From NCBI GenBank assembly GCA_020636225.1, contig JACJYI010000005.1, positions 186,001 through 250,000 on the forward strand: 64,000 nt of DNA. Direction: 5' to 3'. The translations under genes and the position numbers were made by a program. The notes under the pieces were generated by a model. It saw only the letters and a program-made list of their open reading frames with translations. It was not told the origin of the DNA and searched no databases. The first letter of the stretch is position 1. Each line of letters starts with the position of its first letter. The DNA is from Lewinellaceae bacterium. GTDB lineage: Bacteria; Bacteroidota; Bacteroidia; Chitinophagales; Saprospiraceae. Shown here one piece after another: positions 35,503 through 45,551 of the stretch.

Positions 35503-35755
35503 TCGTCAATTGTCCTACCTGGACATCATAAGGGAGACTTCAGGAAAACGTATTTGTTCCTGTAAAGATTGCAATTTAACGATTGGTTTACAAGAATGAT
35601 GATCACCCCGGGGCCACAACGGTGTGCGTAACAGGGAGCATACGGGCTGAAGGGTCAGGTGTTTTCGTCGGATGATCGGGTGCCTTCGTCGAATGCCTCG
35701 TCCGGTGATCTCCGGCAATGCTCATCTTAGAAGAGACTTGAGAAACGACCGGAAT

Positions 35756-36601
35756 ATGTGGTACCAGGAATTCGATCCACACCCATCCCTTGCCCCCTAC
35801 ATTGTCAACTTCTGGCGGATCCGGCAGTCAGAGGACTGCCGTCCATTGCATCGTGAGCGTATCCTTCCGGATGGAAACCCCGGATTGATGTTCAACTGGT
35901 ATCCCATCCAGCGATCCGGAATGGACACGACGGTCCAAATGGAATTGGGCAGGCAGGTCTGGTTTGTCGGCCAGAAGAATCATTCAGTGGACTATCAGTT
36001 TCCCGAGCACCTGCCGACACTGACCTGGGGCGTTCGTTTCCATCCGGCAGGTTGCCGGGCGTTCTCCTCCGTTGCGATGCAAGAGCTCGTGGACCAGGTC
36101 GTGGAGGCGCGGGAAGTATTCGGCCCCGGTGTAGAGGAGTTGATCGGATTCGACCAGGAGAGATTGGATGCGAGCTTTGTGGTGAGCTGGTTGAACCACT
36201 ACTTTCTCCGTTTGCTGGTTCCCTATCAGACACCGCTGCTGGTCACCTCGTCCATGGCTTCCGTGCTGCAGCGACAACAGGTCCCTATCCACCAGCTGGC
36301 CAGCCTCCACCGGATGTCGGCCCGCCAGGTAGAACGCTATTTCCAGGGATACGTGGGGTTGTCACCCAAGCGATTCTCCACGGTCAATCGATTCAACCGG
36401 ATGGTCTGTCAGTTCGACCACATGAACGAGGCCTGCCTGGCCAGTCTTTCCGCTGAGGCCGGGTACTTTGATACCATTCACATGCGAAGGGAGATCAGAC
36501 GGATCTGCGGGATCGGGGTGCAAACCCTGCTGAACCATGGACAGGACAAAATGCGACCGATCCTCACCGAATTGATCCGAAAACGGATGCAATGGTCATG
36601 A
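35756..36601 (+). CDS. AraC-family transcriptional regulator
   Basis: A 281-residue regulator with an N-terminal sensory cupin-like domain of the type found in DUF6597 proteins (WYQEFDPHPSLAPYIVNFW; RILPDGNPGLMFNW). The C-terminal AraC HTH has HQLASLHRMSARQVERYF and a second helix pair around AEAGYFDTIHMRREIRRICG. The ATG at 35756 gives the usual N-terminus. No obvious ligand or target is visible; the neighbours are an M61 peptidase downstream and the exported phosphatase divergently upstream. Confidence 0.87.
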   Translation: MWYQEFDPHPSLAPYIVNFWRIRQSEDCRPLHRERILPDGNPGLMFNWYPIQRSGMDTTVQMELGRQVWFVGQKNHSVDYQFPEHLPTLTWGVRFHPAGCRAFSSVAMQELVDQVVEAREVFGPGVEELIGFDQERLDASFVVSWLNHYFLRLLVPYQTPLLVTSSMASVLQRQQVPIHQLASLHRMSARQVERYFQGYVGLSPKRFSTVNRFNRMVCQFDHMNEACLASLSAEAGYFDTIHMRREIRRICGIGVQTLLNHGQDKMRPILTELIRKRMQWS

Positions 36602-36756
36602 CCAAAGGATTCCTGTCGCTTTTTTCAGGATGGAGACCGGTGCGACCAGGCAACTTTGGTGGATCGACCATCGTCATTGGCTACAGGAAGAAGGCCGGAG
36701 CAATGCCATTTCTTTCTTTCCAGTGAAGCTCTCATTCATCAATAAAAAGCGTATTT

Positions 36757-38601
36757 ATGAAACATGTTCTGCAATTGGGGATCTGGACATCCCTCTTCCT
36801 GCTGGGTTGGACAACCGCCACCGCCGTTCCGGCGTATCGTTACACCGTCGATCTGGTCCATGTCATCGATGACCGGGTGAAGGTAGAATTGAAGACACCG
36901 ATCATTCGCCAGAAAAAGGTCACCTTTCATTTTCCCAAGATCATTCCCGGCACGTATACATCATATGATTTCGGTCGGGTGGTCAGCCATTTCCGGGCCA
37001 TGGACCGGAATGGAAATGAACTGCCGGTCGAACATCCGGATATCAATTCCTGGACCATCAGGAAGGCCGACCAGCTGTACATGATCTCCTACTGGGTGGA
37101 CGATACCTACGACATGACCGAAGGGAAGCCCGTGTCGGGCATGTCCGGCACCAATATCGAGGAAGGCCGGAACTTTCTCCTGAATGGCCACGGGTTTTTC
37201 GGCTATCTCGAGGGCTTCGAGCAACTGCCGCTGACGATCGATGTCCTGAAACCCGAAGGGATGTTCGGTTCATCCGCCTATGCTCAGGTCCAGTCGGACG
37301 GGCAGGTCGACCACTATGAAGCCCCGGATTATGCCTATGTGGTCGATATGCCCATGATGTACTGTTCTCCGGATACGGCCACGGTGCATATCGGGGATAC
37401 GGAAGTCCTGATCTCGGTCTATTCCCCGAATCAGCAGGTCGAGGCGTCCTATCTCGCGGAGGCCTACACCGGATTGTTGCGATCCCAGGCAGCCTATCTG
37501 GGCGGTGAATTGCCCGTGGATCGGTATGCCTTCCTGATGTACTTCATGTCGGAGCCCTTGCCCATCGGCACCGGAGCGCTGGAGCACAATTATTCTTCCG
37601 TCTACTGTCTGCCCGAAATGGACCAGGAATCCCTCCGCCCCTTTCTGGTGAATATCGCGGCGCATGAGTTCTTCCATATCCTCACGCCCCTGCAACTGCA
37701 CTCCCGGGAGATCCATGACTTTGACTTCAATGACCCGGAGATGTCCAGGCACCTCTGGCTCTATGAAGGCGTGACGGAATACTTTGCCCATCACAACCAG
37801 GTCCGGTCCGGGCTGATCACCCGGGAGGAGTTCATCCGCAGGATGGGAGAGAAGATCCAGGAATCCAAATCACTGTATCAGGATGACCTGCCGTTCACCC
37901 GGCTGAGTGAGGGTTGTCTGGACAAGTACGCCCACGAATATGGCAACGTCTATCAGAAAGGTGCCCTGATCGCCATGTGCCTGGACCTGGAACTGATCAA
38001 CTGGTCGGGCGGAACCTATCGGTTGATTGACCTGATGGGTGACCTGGCCGCGCAGTACGGTCCGGACAGGCCTTTCCGCGACAAGGATCTGATCCGGGAT
38101 ATTGCCGCCCTGACCAGCCCCCGGATCCGTGCATTCTTCGACCAGTATGTCACAGGGGATACGCCCCTGGATTACGCTCATTTTCTGAATCTGGCCGGTA
38201 TCGGCTATCTCGAGCCAGCAGATACGCTCGTCTTTACCCTGGGGGATGTGTCATTGGGGCTGAACCCGGAGAGCGGGCGGCTGGTGGTCAATGGCGTCTA
38301 CCAGCTCAATGAGTTTGGACGCGCCCTGGGATACAAGGAAGGTGACGAACTCATCAGTATCCAGGGACAACCGTTGCCCAAGACCGCCTTCGGGCCCTTT
38401 TTCAAGGGAATCTTTGCCGAGGTCAACGAAGGGGACCGGTTTGAAGTGGCGGTCCTCCGAAAGGAAGGAGGCAGTGCCAGGGAGGTGACCCTGACAGCGC
38501 CGATCCGTCGGGTGCGCAAAGTGTTCGCTCCGGTGTTGGAGATCCGTGATCCGATCGCCGGCAGACAGGAGATGATCCGCCTGGCCTGGTTGCAGGGATA
38601 G
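36757..38601 (+). CDS. M61 glycyl-aminopeptidase-like metallopeptidase with PDZ domain
   Basis: Exported zinc peptidase of 614 residues. The signal peptide (LFLLGWTTATA) is followed by an N-terminal beta domain. The catalytic site is AAHEFFHILTP (HEFFH), with the third ligand in LYEGVTEYFAHH. A C-terminal PDZ-like region (about 510-590) carries GYKEGDELISIQGQ. M61 enzymes prefer N-terminal Gly or Ala. It is monocistronic and ends in a strong terminator. Confidence 0.9.
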   Translation: MKHVLQLGIWTSLFLLGWTTATAVPAYRYTVDLVHVIDDRVKVELKTPIIRQKKVTFHFPKIIPGTYTSYDFGRVVSHFRAMDRNGNELPVEHPDINSWTIRKADQLYMISYWVDDTYDMTEGKPVSGMSGTNIEEGRNFLLNGHGFFGYLEGFEQLPLTIDVLKPEGMFGSSAYAQVQSDGQVDHYEAPDYAYVVDMPMMYCSPDTATVHIGDTEVLISVYSPNQQVEASYLAEAYTGLLRSQAAYLGGELPVDRYAFLMYFMSEPLPIGTGALEHNYSSVYCLPEMDQESLRPFLVNIAAHEFFHILTPLQLHSREIHDFDFNDPEMSRHLWLYEGVTEYFAHHNQVRSGLITREEFIRRMGEKIQESKSLYQDDLPFTRLSEGCLDKYAHEYGNVYQKGALIAMCLDLELINWSGGTYRLIDLMGDLAAQYGPDRPFRDKDLIRDIAALTSPRIRAFFDQYVTGDTPLDYAHFLNLAGIGYLEPADTLVFTLGDVSLGLNPESGRLVVNGVYQLNEFGRALGYKEGDELISIQGQPLPKTAFGPFFKGIFAEVNEGDRFEVAVLRKEGGSAREVTLTAPIRRVRKVFAPVLEIRDPIAGRQEMIRLAWLQG

Positions 38602-38632
38602 GATCCGGAAAGAGAATTTGTGTTTTGAGTGG

Positions 38633-38669
38633 CGGGTGACCCGGTGGATATCGGGTCGCCCGTTTTTTT
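38633..38669 (+). terminator. Terminator after the M61 peptidase gene
   Basis: CGGGTGACCCG and CGGGTCGCCCG pair with one G-U around GTGGATAT and are followed by T7. It lies between convergent genes. Confidence 0.8.
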
Positions 38670-38678
38670 AGCCGTCCA

Positions 38679-39740
38679 TCAACGAAATGCCGACACTCCC
38701 GGTAATGCCTTTCGTTGAAAATCAAACAGGGCCATGTTCTCCCAGGGTGATCCATTGACCGACTGGGGGCCGTTGAAGGCGATCCACTCGCCGCCCCAGT
38801 AACAGAACCCGATTCCACCGGCATCACGGACTAACTCCTTGATCCGGATCAGGAAGTCTCGCTGTCCGGAGGGGGTCGCCGGATAGTCGGGTAGGATGAG
38901 CTGGCTCCCGGCTCCGACGATGTTGTTCGTCCAATCGTTCCAGTCCAGGGTAAAAGGATAGGCGGTTTCTGCAATGATCACCTCCTTGTTGTAGGTCTGA
39001 CGGATGTTCGCCAGGGATTGTTGGAAGGCGTTGAGGTCCTGACCGTGCCACCAGGGATAGTAGGAGATCCCGATCATGTCGTAGTCCAGGGTGGTCATTT
39101 GATCCAGGAACCAGGTAGCCGTCTGGGTGCCGGCATGATGCAGCATGATCCGGGTATCCGGAGAGTGGGTCCTCACCGCCTGGATGGCTGCCTCCAGGAT
39201 GGCCACGCAGGAATCGGGTTGTACGGACAATCGGCCATGCGGCCAGAGTATGCCGTCGTTGATCTCATTGCCGATCTGGATGATATCCGGCCGGATGGCC
39301 TGGAGGATGGTGCTGGTGTACTCGCTGACCGAGTCCAGGAGCGCGGGGAACCCTGCTCCGACCCAGGCTGCTGGTAATGTTTGCTGCCCGGGATCCGCCC
39401 ATGAGTCGGAATAGTGGACGCACAGCCAGACCTTCAGCCCCCTCTCCCGGATCCGCTGGGCAAATGCCGTTACCTCCTGCAAGGAGGATGTGGCATCGGA
39501 CGGGTCCTTCCACAGGCGAATGCGGACCGTGTTCAGCCCCTGCTGCGACAGGATGCTCAGCAGGTCATTCACCTGGCCAGCCGGGTCGGTGAAGGTCAAC
39601 AGGCGGGATTCCAGGAGGGGGAGGTAGGAGAGATCCGCACCGCGGATAAACCCGTCCGGAAAGGCCGGTCCCGGATCGGATTTTGAGCATTGGACCGTAC
39701 CGAACACGAGCAGGGTCAGGCAGAGAAGCAGGTAGCGCAT
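38679..39740 (-). CDS. GH53 arabinogalactan endo-beta-1,4-galactanase, lipoprotein
   Basis: Glycoside hydrolase of 353 residues that would cut beta-1,4-galactan of pectin side chains. The signal ends TLLVFGTVQC, so Cys is probably lipidated and the enzyme surface- or periplasm-tethered. The TIM barrel starts FIRGADLSYLP and has NTVRIRLWKDP. The acid/base Glu is in IQIGNEINDG, and the nucleophile Glu is in VIIAETAYP. YWGGEWIAF closes the barrel. There is no SusC/D or PUL context. A TATATTTG box at 39755-39762 overlaps the upstream ABC gene's stop. Confidence 0.93.
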   Translation of the reverse strand: MRYLLLCLTLLVFGTVQCSKSDPGPAFPDGFIRGADLSYLPLLESRLLTFTDPAGQVNDLLSILSQQGLNTVRIRLWKDPSDATSSLQEVTAFAQRIRERGLKVWLCVHYSDSWADPGQQTLPAAWVGAGFPALLDSVSEYTSTILQAIRPDIIQIGNEINDGILWPHGRLSVQPDSCVAILEAAIQAVRTHSPDTRIMLHHAGTQTATWFLDQMTTLDYDMIGISYYPWWHGQDLNAFQQSLANIRQTYNKEVIIAETAYPFTLDWNDWTNNIVGAGSQLILPDYPATPSGQRDFLIRIKELVRDAGGIGFCYWGGEWIAFNGPQSVNGSPWENMALFDFQRKALPGVSAFR

Positions 39741-39753
39741 AGGTTGGAGTTGG

Positions 39754-41571
39754 TCAAATATAGCCCTGTGCCTGCAAACGAAACAGTTCGGCATACAGGC
39801 CATTCTCGGCCATCAGTTCATCATGGCTGCCGATCTCGATAATGGTTCCGTGTTGCAGGACCACGATCCGGTCGGCCATCCGCACCGTGGAGAACCGGTG
39901 GGAGATGAGGACCGCGCTCCGCCCGGCGATCAGTTCGGCGAAACGGATGAACACCTCGTGTTCCGCCCGGGCATCCAGGGCGGAGGTCGGCTCATCCAGG
40001 ATGAGCAACTGGGCATCGCGCATGTAGGCCCGGGCCAGGGCGATCTTCTGCCATTGCCCACCGGAGAGGTCGACAGAATCGGCAAATCGCCGCCCGAGGA
40101 CCTGTTCATAGCCCTTGGGCAGTTCGCGGATCACCTCATCGGCCAGACTCTTGGCGGCGGAATTCTCGATCCGGGACTGGTCATGCAATTGCCCGATATT
40201 CCCCACGGCGATGTTCTCCCCGGCGGGCAGGGAGAACCGCTGGAAATCCTGAAAAATGATCCCGACATGGTCCCGCAGGGTGGCCAGGTCATATTCGCGG
40301 AGGTCATGGCCATCCAGGAGGATCCGCCCTTCGGTCGGCTCGTACAGCCGGGCGAGCAACTTGACCAGGGTGGTCTTGCCCGCCCCGTTTTCCCCCACCA
40401 GGGCCACTTTTTCTCCCGCATGGATGGTGAAGGTGAGGTCGCGAAGCACCCACTTGTCCGTCCCCGGGTATTGGAAGCTGACATTCTCGAAGGCGAATCC
40501 GATTCGCACCGGAACGGGAAATGGTCGGGGGTCAGCCGGAGAGTCGATCTCCGGTTGGATCGCGAAGAAGTCGAAGAGGTCCTGGAGATAGAGGGCCGCT
40601 TCGGCAATGGTGGAGAACCGCCCCATCAGCCCTTGCAACAGGCCGCGCATCCGGTCGAATGAACCGGCCAGGAAGGTCAGGGTGCCGATGGTGATCAGGC
40701 CGGCAACGGTCTGCTGGATGATCAGAACATAGGCCCCGTAGTACGCCACCGTACTGATCAGGCCCAGGGCTGCCCCCCAGCCGGCCCGACGGACGGCGAT
40801 CCGGCGATTGGCCAGGAAGTAGCGGTGGGCCAGTTCCTTGAAGCGGTTGGCAATGAAATCCGCCAGTCCGAAGATCTTCACTTCCTTGGCGGTCTGGTCA
40901 CTTGCCCCGATGAAGCGCAGGTAGTCCAGTTCGCGCCGTTCCGGCGTCCACGACCGGGTCAGGGAATAGCTCTGCTGATTGAAATAGCTCTCCCCCAGGA
41001 AGGCGGGCAGGACGGCGATAATCAGGATGAGGATCAGCCACGGATTGAACACGATGAGGCCGGCTCCGAGGGCCAGGATGGAGACCACGTCCTGGACCTG
41101 GGTGAGGATCTGGGAGATCAGCACCGTTCGCCCGGTGGTCTGTCGGCGAGCCCGTTCCAGCTTGTCGTAGAATTCGGGATTCTCGAACTGGAACAGGTCC
41201 AGGGTGGCCGCATGCCGGATCAGTTCGAAACTGGTCTGGTTGCTGACCAGGTCACCGAGCAGACTGTCGACCAGATTGATGGCCCGGTTCAGGAGATCGG
41301 ACAGGAAGACCAGTCCCAGCTCGATGGCCACCAGATGCCAGAGTCCCTGGCTGGATTGGCCGGGCGTGTCGATCATGCCAATGACCTGGTCGAGGATCAG
41401 TTTGCCCACGTACAGGATGGCCAACGGCAACAGCGACTTGACCAGGCGCAGCAGCAGGTTGGCCAATGCCAGGGCTGGCTGGGTCCGCCACACCAGGGCC
41501 AGGAAAGGGGGCAGGTTGCGCAACGCGGCGAACTGCTCCCGGAAGGCCCGTTGTTCGCCTGAGGGAGCCAT
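39754..41571 (-). CDS. ABC exporter, fused permease and ATPase
   Basis: A 605-residue half-transporter. Six membrane helices occupy residues about 15-320. The nucleotide-binding domain has Walker A VGENGAGKTT, Q-loop FQDF, signature DLSGGQWQK, Walker B LLILDEPTSALD and H-loop LISHRFSTV. It acts as a homodimer. The permease has EVKIFGL-type features of the family that exports lipids, peptides or drugs. A TTG start at 41598 adds nine residues; the ATG at 41571 was preferred. The substrate is unknown. Confidence 0.9.
   Translation of the reverse strand: MAPSGEQRAFREQFAALRNLPPFLALVWRTQPALALANLLLRLVKSLLPLAILYVGKLILDQVIGMIDTPGQSSQGLWHLVAIELGLVFLSDLLNRAINLVDSLLGDLVSNQTSFELIRHAATLDLFQFENPEFYDKLERARRQTTGRTVLISQILTQVQDVVSILALGAGLIVFNPWLILILIIAVLPAFLGESYFNQQSYSLTRSWTPERRELDYLRFIGASDQTAKEVKIFGLADFIANRFKELAHRYFLANRRIAVRRAGWGAALGLISTVAYYGAYVLIIQQTVAGLITIGTLTFLAGSFDRMRGLLQGLMGRFSTIAEAALYLQDLFDFFAIQPEIDSPADPRPFPVPVRIGFAFENVSFQYPGTDKWVLRDLTFTIHAGEKVALVGENGAGKTTLVKLLARLYEPTEGRILLDGHDLREYDLATLRDHVGIIFQDFQRFSLPAGENIAVGNIGQLHDQSRIENSAAKSLADEVIRELPKGYEQVLGRRFADSVDLSGGQWQKIALARAYMRDAQLLILDEPTSALDARAEHEVFIRFAELIAGRSAVLISHRFSTVRMADRIVVLQHGTIIEIGSHDELMAENGLYAELFRLQAQGYI
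39755..39762 (-). promoter_or_regulatory. -7 promoter box of the GH53 gene
   Basis: The minus strand reads TATATTTG (TAnnTTTG) 14 nt before the ATG at 39740 and overlaps the stop codon of the ABC transporter. It suggests that the galactanase has its own promoter. Confidence 0.45.
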
Positions 41572-41891
41572 GCGCTCGGTATGTCGGGGTTGTGCCAAGA
41601 GTGTCCGGATTCAGGTGGCTCGCAAAATAGGGTCTTCGGCGGAATGCAAGGTCACTCGTAGGAATGAACATCGTATGCTCGGGATGTTCCATCGCCATCC
41701 AAATCGTAATCACTTAAAAGGTAGTGGTTGACAGCCAAATTGATGTCCCTATGTATGCTCACGATTCTGGTATGTATCAGGAGTGAATAGGTGCCAAGGC
41801 CTATTTCATGCGATTTTGTATGGGCCTCGACACATCAGGGCCCGTGGGGTAAGTCTACAAGCAGTATTACAGGTTCACACCTCTCTTCATG

Positions 41892-42102
41892 TTAAGGGCA
41901 CTTCAATTAACCTCCGAAATAGACCAACACTCGAGAGAACCAAGCGAGACAAGGCATTTCGAAAGAGCATAGCCATCCCGCCAATTGGCGGGAAGTGATT
42001 GGGAAATAATCCCGCAGCATTGCGGGACGCAGGTTGTCTCGAGTGAAAATCCTGAAAGGATTTGTTTGGTCATTGAGTGGGGTTGATAGAGGTGCCCTTA
42101 GT
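41892..42102. repeat. MITE-like imperfect inverted-repeat element
   Basis: TTAAGGGCACTTC near the left end and its near-complement GAGGTGCCCTTAG at the right end begin arms that match over about 50 bases (AACC, ACCAA, ACTCGAGA-N-AACC blocks). The right arm carries an extra palindrome, AAAATCCTGAAAGGATTT. The middle holds two smaller hairpins, CCCGCCAATTGGCGGG (41981-41996) and CCCGCAGCATTGCGGG (42011-42026). No open frame is present. Confidence 0.5.
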
Positions 42103-42185
42103 TCTTATCACGAAGCTTTTTTTTAGTCCCATGTTTCCACTTGATGACTCTATCGATATAGCCCTGGCTGCAGGAATCTACTTCC

Positions 42186-42268
42186 GGCCCGGCTCAATCG
42201 CCGCCGGGGCTCGGCACTTTTGAGGCGCCAAAAGTGCCCAAAAGCGCTTGTCGCCCCAAGAGGCCTTC
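42186..42268. repeat. Interspersed repeat, copy A
   Basis: An 83-bp segment from GGCCCGGCTCAA to GGCCTTC, with an internal GCACTTTTG/CAAAAGTGC hairpin. A diverged 82-bp copy with the same order of blocks lies at 62051-62132. The ACTTTT-GCG-AAAAGT core is reminiscent of repeats seen widely between Bacteroidota genes. Confidence 0.55.
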
Positions 42269-42836
42269 CCTACTCTTTGATAAGTCATTTTCTTTCTTCC
42301 CGCGATTTGCATTTCATTTCATCAGCACCCGGCCGCTCTGATTGGCTCGGTAGCGGAGTATAATTTGAAGATTTTCTCCTTTCCAAGTCCATTTTCTTTT
42401 TGTCAACCATTTTCACCTGTCCGACCCAATAATGCGGCAGTCTTCGATGTCAACTTTGTCAAAAGGATACAAGAGGTCTTCAACTGAGCTGATCGGGTTC
42501 TGATGGTATAGAGGGCCTTTGAGGGGCGACATTCCTACCCAACAGTAATGGAAGTACCACGGCGGAATGAGGCGGCCCAAACAGATAATCCTTCGGCTGA
42601 AAAATTAAGGATCGTAATATGAAGTGGAATACGATTACCATTTCAAGAAAATTCAACTGGAATTGATTCTCGTTGATCGAAGGATTTGTTGAGATGAAAA
42701 CGAAATCGAATTTTTCGGATTTTGCTCATGCAAAAGAATGCATTCGTAATTCATAGTCCCTGTTGCCTGGTACATCCGTGCCCGCTGTGGTGAAATCCCG
42801 TTATCTTTCGACCCAAAGCAAACCGAACCTCAGATC

Positions 42837-43799
42837 ATGCGAACTATCTTTTCGATCCTTAGTCTTTTCCTGTTGGTCCAGATCGGCTTCAGCCAGCCCT
42901 ATCCGGACAGCCAGACCGATGGTGAATATATTGAAGTCAATGGCGCCAAATTGTGGACAGTGCGCCACGGCGACGGGCCACCCCTGTTTTTCATTGCCGG
43001 GGGGCCGGGTGGTTCACACCCGGGTCTGCGAAGTTTTGATCCCCTGTCCGATGAGCACACCCTGGTCTACTTTGATGCCCTGGGACGGGGCAAGTCGGAT
43101 CTGGCCAAGGAGGTGACCGAGTATTCCATCGATCGGGACGTGGAGGACCTGGAGGGATTGCGCAAAGCCATGGGGTACGACAAGATCGCTATCCTGGGAC
43201 ATTCCTACGGTGGGGTCGTGGCTCAGGGCTACGCCGTGAAATACCCCGAGCATGTCAGCCATTTGATCCTGGCCAACTCCTTCCACAGTTACCTGATGTG
43301 GCAGGCGAATGATGACAATTGCAACCATGAGATCAGGACCAACTATCCGGAGGTATGGGATACCCTGATGATCGTGCGGGAGCAGGGCTATGTGAGCCAG
43401 GATGAGATCCATCAGGAGATCTACAGCCGGGTGCCCTACGGCTTCCTTTACGCCTACAATCCGGACAAATTTGTACGCCGGGGGAAACCTTCCGGAACAC
43501 CCTATCCCAACCGGTTCAATCCGGATGTCTACTACCAGATGGTGGGCAAGGACGGGGATTTCATCGTCGGCAGTGACATCGGCAACTTCGACTACCGCAC
43601 GAAGCTCAAGGATCTGCCCATGCCCATCCTGGTGATCGCCGGCAGGTTTGATCGTGTAGCCGTGCCAAGGGAAATGGTCAAATACAAGACCTACTGCCCC
43701 CAGTGCGAGTTCGTGATGTTCGAGAAAAGTGGTCACAACCCCCAGGTCGAGGAGCAGGAAGAGGAATTTGCGCTGATCCGCCGATTCCTGACCCGCTGA
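42837..43799 (+). CDS. Exported alpha/beta hydrolase, proline-iminopeptidase-like
   Basis: A 320-residue hydrolase with a signal peptide (FSILSLFLLVQIGFSQ). FIAGGPGGSHPG is the oxyanion motif typical of the S33 prolyl aminopeptidase group. The nucleophile elbow is GHSYGG, with Asp in AGRFDRV and His in KSGHNPQVE. It could cleave N-terminal proline from peptides or a small ester. It stands alone between the repeat-rich intergenic region and a convergent gene. Confidence 0.88.
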   Translation: MRTIFSILSLFLLVQIGFSQPYPDSQTDGEYIEVNGAKLWTVRHGDGPPLFFIAGGPGGSHPGLRSFDPLSDEHTLVYFDALGRGKSDLAKEVTEYSIDRDVEDLEGLRKAMGYDKIAILGHSYGGVVAQGYAVKYPEHVSHLILANSFHSYLMWQANDDNCNHEIRTNYPEVWDTLMIVREQGYVSQDEIHQEIYSRVPYGFLYAYNPDKFVRRGKPSGTPYPNRFNPDVYYQMVGKDGDFIVGSDIGNFDYRTKLKDLPMPILVIAGRFDRVAVPREMVKYKTYCPQCEFVMFEKSGHNPQVEEQEEEFALIRRFLTR

Positions 43800-43816
43800 T
43801 GCGACAACGCATTAGC
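43795..43816. terminator. Hairpin between convergent genes
   Basis: GCTGATGCG - ACAA - CGCATTAGC forms a 9-bp stem with one G-U, spanning the two stop codons of convergent genes ending at 43799 and 43812. No T run is present, so termination in both directions is only likely. Confidence 0.4.
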
Positions 43817-45365
43817 GCTTGATCCGGGTCACATCGTACACATCCTTCCGTCTGTCCTTCAGGTTTCGGACGGCCCCATAGGTGTGCAATTCATTGAGCA
43901 GGGTGAGATCGAGGTCCGCCACCAGGATCATCTCGGTATTCGGTGTCGCCTCCGCCTTGATCGCATTACTGGGGAAGGCAAAATCGCTGGGGGTGAATAC
44001 CACCGATTGGCTGTATTGGATGTCCATGTTCTCCACCTTGGGCAGATTCCCTACGCTTCCCGTCAACGCGACGTAGCATTCGTTCTCGATGGCCCGGGCC
44101 TGGGCGCAGCAGCGCACGCGCATGTAGGCATTCTGGGTATCCGTCAGGTAGGGCACAAAGAGGATTTGCATCCCTTCCTCGGCGAGTAGCCGACCCAGCT
44201 CGGGGAATTCCACATCATAGCAGATCAATACTCCGATCCGGCCGGCATCCGTATCGAAGGTCCGGATGATATCACCGCCCTTGATGCCCCAGAACTTGGT
44301 TTCATCCGGGGTGATATGCAGCTTCACATAGCGTTCGGTATTTCCTCCCCGATGGCAGATATAGCCGACATTGTACAATGTGCCATCCACCAGCTCGGGC
44401 ATGGAGCCGGTGATGATGTTGACATTGTAGCTCATGGCCATCTTGTGGAACCGGTCGACGATCTCGGAGGTGTACTCAGCCAGTTCGCGCATGGCCATGG
44501 CCTCGGATAGATGGTTGTAGGACGCCAGCAGGGGGGCATTGAACAGTTCCGGGAGTAGTGCGAAGTCGGACTTGTAGGCCGAGACGGCATCGATGAAATA
44601 CTCGATCTGCTCGAACATCTCATCCAGGCCGCTGTAGGAACGCATCTGCCACTGGATCAGTCCGACCCGGGCATAGTCCTTTCGTCCGGTGACCGTGCGA
44701 TGCTTGGATTCGTAGTAGACATTGTCCCACTGCAGCAGGCAGGCGAATTCCTGGGATTCCTCATCCTCGGGCATGTAGGCCCGAAGGACCTTCTTGACGT
44801 GGAAATCGTTGGCCAGCTGGAAGGTCAGGACCGGATCATAGATCTCCCGGAGTTTCACTTTCCGGATATAGTCCCTGGGCGACATCTCATCGACGAACTT
44901 GTGATAGTTGGGGATCCGGCCCCCAAAGACGATGGCTTTCAGGTTGAGGCGCTCGCACAGGTCCTTCCGGGCATCGTAGAGCCGGCGCCCCAGGCGCAGT
45001 CCCCGGTAGTCGGGATGGATGAAGACATCCACGCCGTAGAGAACATCCCCATTGGGGTCATGGGTGTCAAAGGTGTAGTTGTCCGTGATCTGCTTGTAGG
45101 TGTGGCTGTCGCCGAAATGGCTGTACTGCACAATGATGGCCAGGGCGGATCCGACCACCTTGCCATCAGCCTTGATCACAAACTGCCCTTCCGGAAATTT
45201 ATCGATGAGACGCTTCATCGTCGCCAGGGTCCAGAATCCTCCGGGCCAGTCGGGATAGGCCGCTTTCATGGCCTGAAGGAGCGCCTCGTAATCCTGGAGC
45301 TTCAGGTTGGATAATTCGATCCTGCCAATGGAGTCGGAAGGTTGGTGGGAGGTCGGTTCTGTCAT
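43812..45365 (-). CDS. GNAT acetyltransferase fused to carbon-nitrogen hydrolase (nitrilase superfamily)
   Basis: A 517-residue two-domain protein. Residues about 12-215 are a GNAT domain (PDYRGLRLGRRLYDARK, the acetyl-CoA loop). Residues about 225-510 are a nitrilase-fold amidase with the Glu-Lys-Cys triad in LLPELFNAP, YVKLHITPDE and VLICYDVEFPE. This fusion is widespread in bacteria and usually annotated as bifunctional; its substrate is not established. It is cytoplasmic. It is divergent from the YceI gene at 45552. Confidence 0.92.
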   Translation of the reverse strand: MTEPTSHQPSDSIGRIELSNLKLQDYEALLQAMKAAYPDWPGGFWTLATMKRLIDKFPEGQFVIKADGKVVGSALAIIVQYSHFGDSHTYKQITDNYTFDTHDPNGDVLYGVDVFIHPDYRGLRLGRRLYDARKDLCERLNLKAIVFGGRIPNYHKFVDEMSPRDYIRKVKLREIYDPVLTFQLANDFHVKKVLRAYMPEDEESQEFACLLQWDNVYYESKHRTVTGRKDYARVGLIQWQMRSYSGLDEMFEQIEYFIDAVSAYKSDFALLPELFNAPLLASYNHLSEAMAMRELAEYTSEIVDRFHKMAMSYNVNIITGSMPELVDGTLYNVGYICHRGGNTERYVKLHITPDETKFWGIKGGDIIRTFDTDAGRIGVLICYDVEFPELGRLLAEEGMQILFVPYLTDTQNAYMRVRCCAQARAIENECYVALTGSVGNLPKVENMDIQYSQSVVFTPSDFAFPSNAIKAEATPNTEMILVADLDLTLLNELHTYGAVRNLKDRRKDVYDVTRIKR

Positions 45366-45539
45366 GATAGGTATGATACGAAAAACGGATCAAACTTAGG
45401 AGAAATTCAGCGGGATTCCGGCTGGATCCCGCCTGTTCCATCTTCGACAGGCGATGGCCGGGAATTGGGCAGCGGAGCATTTGTCCCTGTTTTTTCCGGT
45501 TTGAGACAGGCGTTTTCGCCTGGTTGGCATGATTTCCAG

Positions 45540-45547
45540 TAAACTTG
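45540..45547 (+). promoter_or_regulatory. -7-like box before the first YceI gene
   Basis: TAAACTTG (one mismatch from TAnnTTTG) is followed by GGGA and then the ATG at 45552. It has the same four-base spacing as the boxes before lptB, the gene at 57700 and the LolA-like gene. Confidence 0.35.
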
Positions 45548-45551
45548 GGGA

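Larger units (their letters stand above)
41572..42836. other. 1.26-kb intergenic region without a recognisable gene
   Basis: No frame here has protein-like composition. The region is AT-richer than its neighbours. It holds an inverted-repeat element (41892-42102), one copy of an interspersed repeat (42186-42268) and scattered short palindromes. The last bases include TTATCTTTC near 42800, a weak promoter-like box for the downstream hydrolase. Confidence 0.6.
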
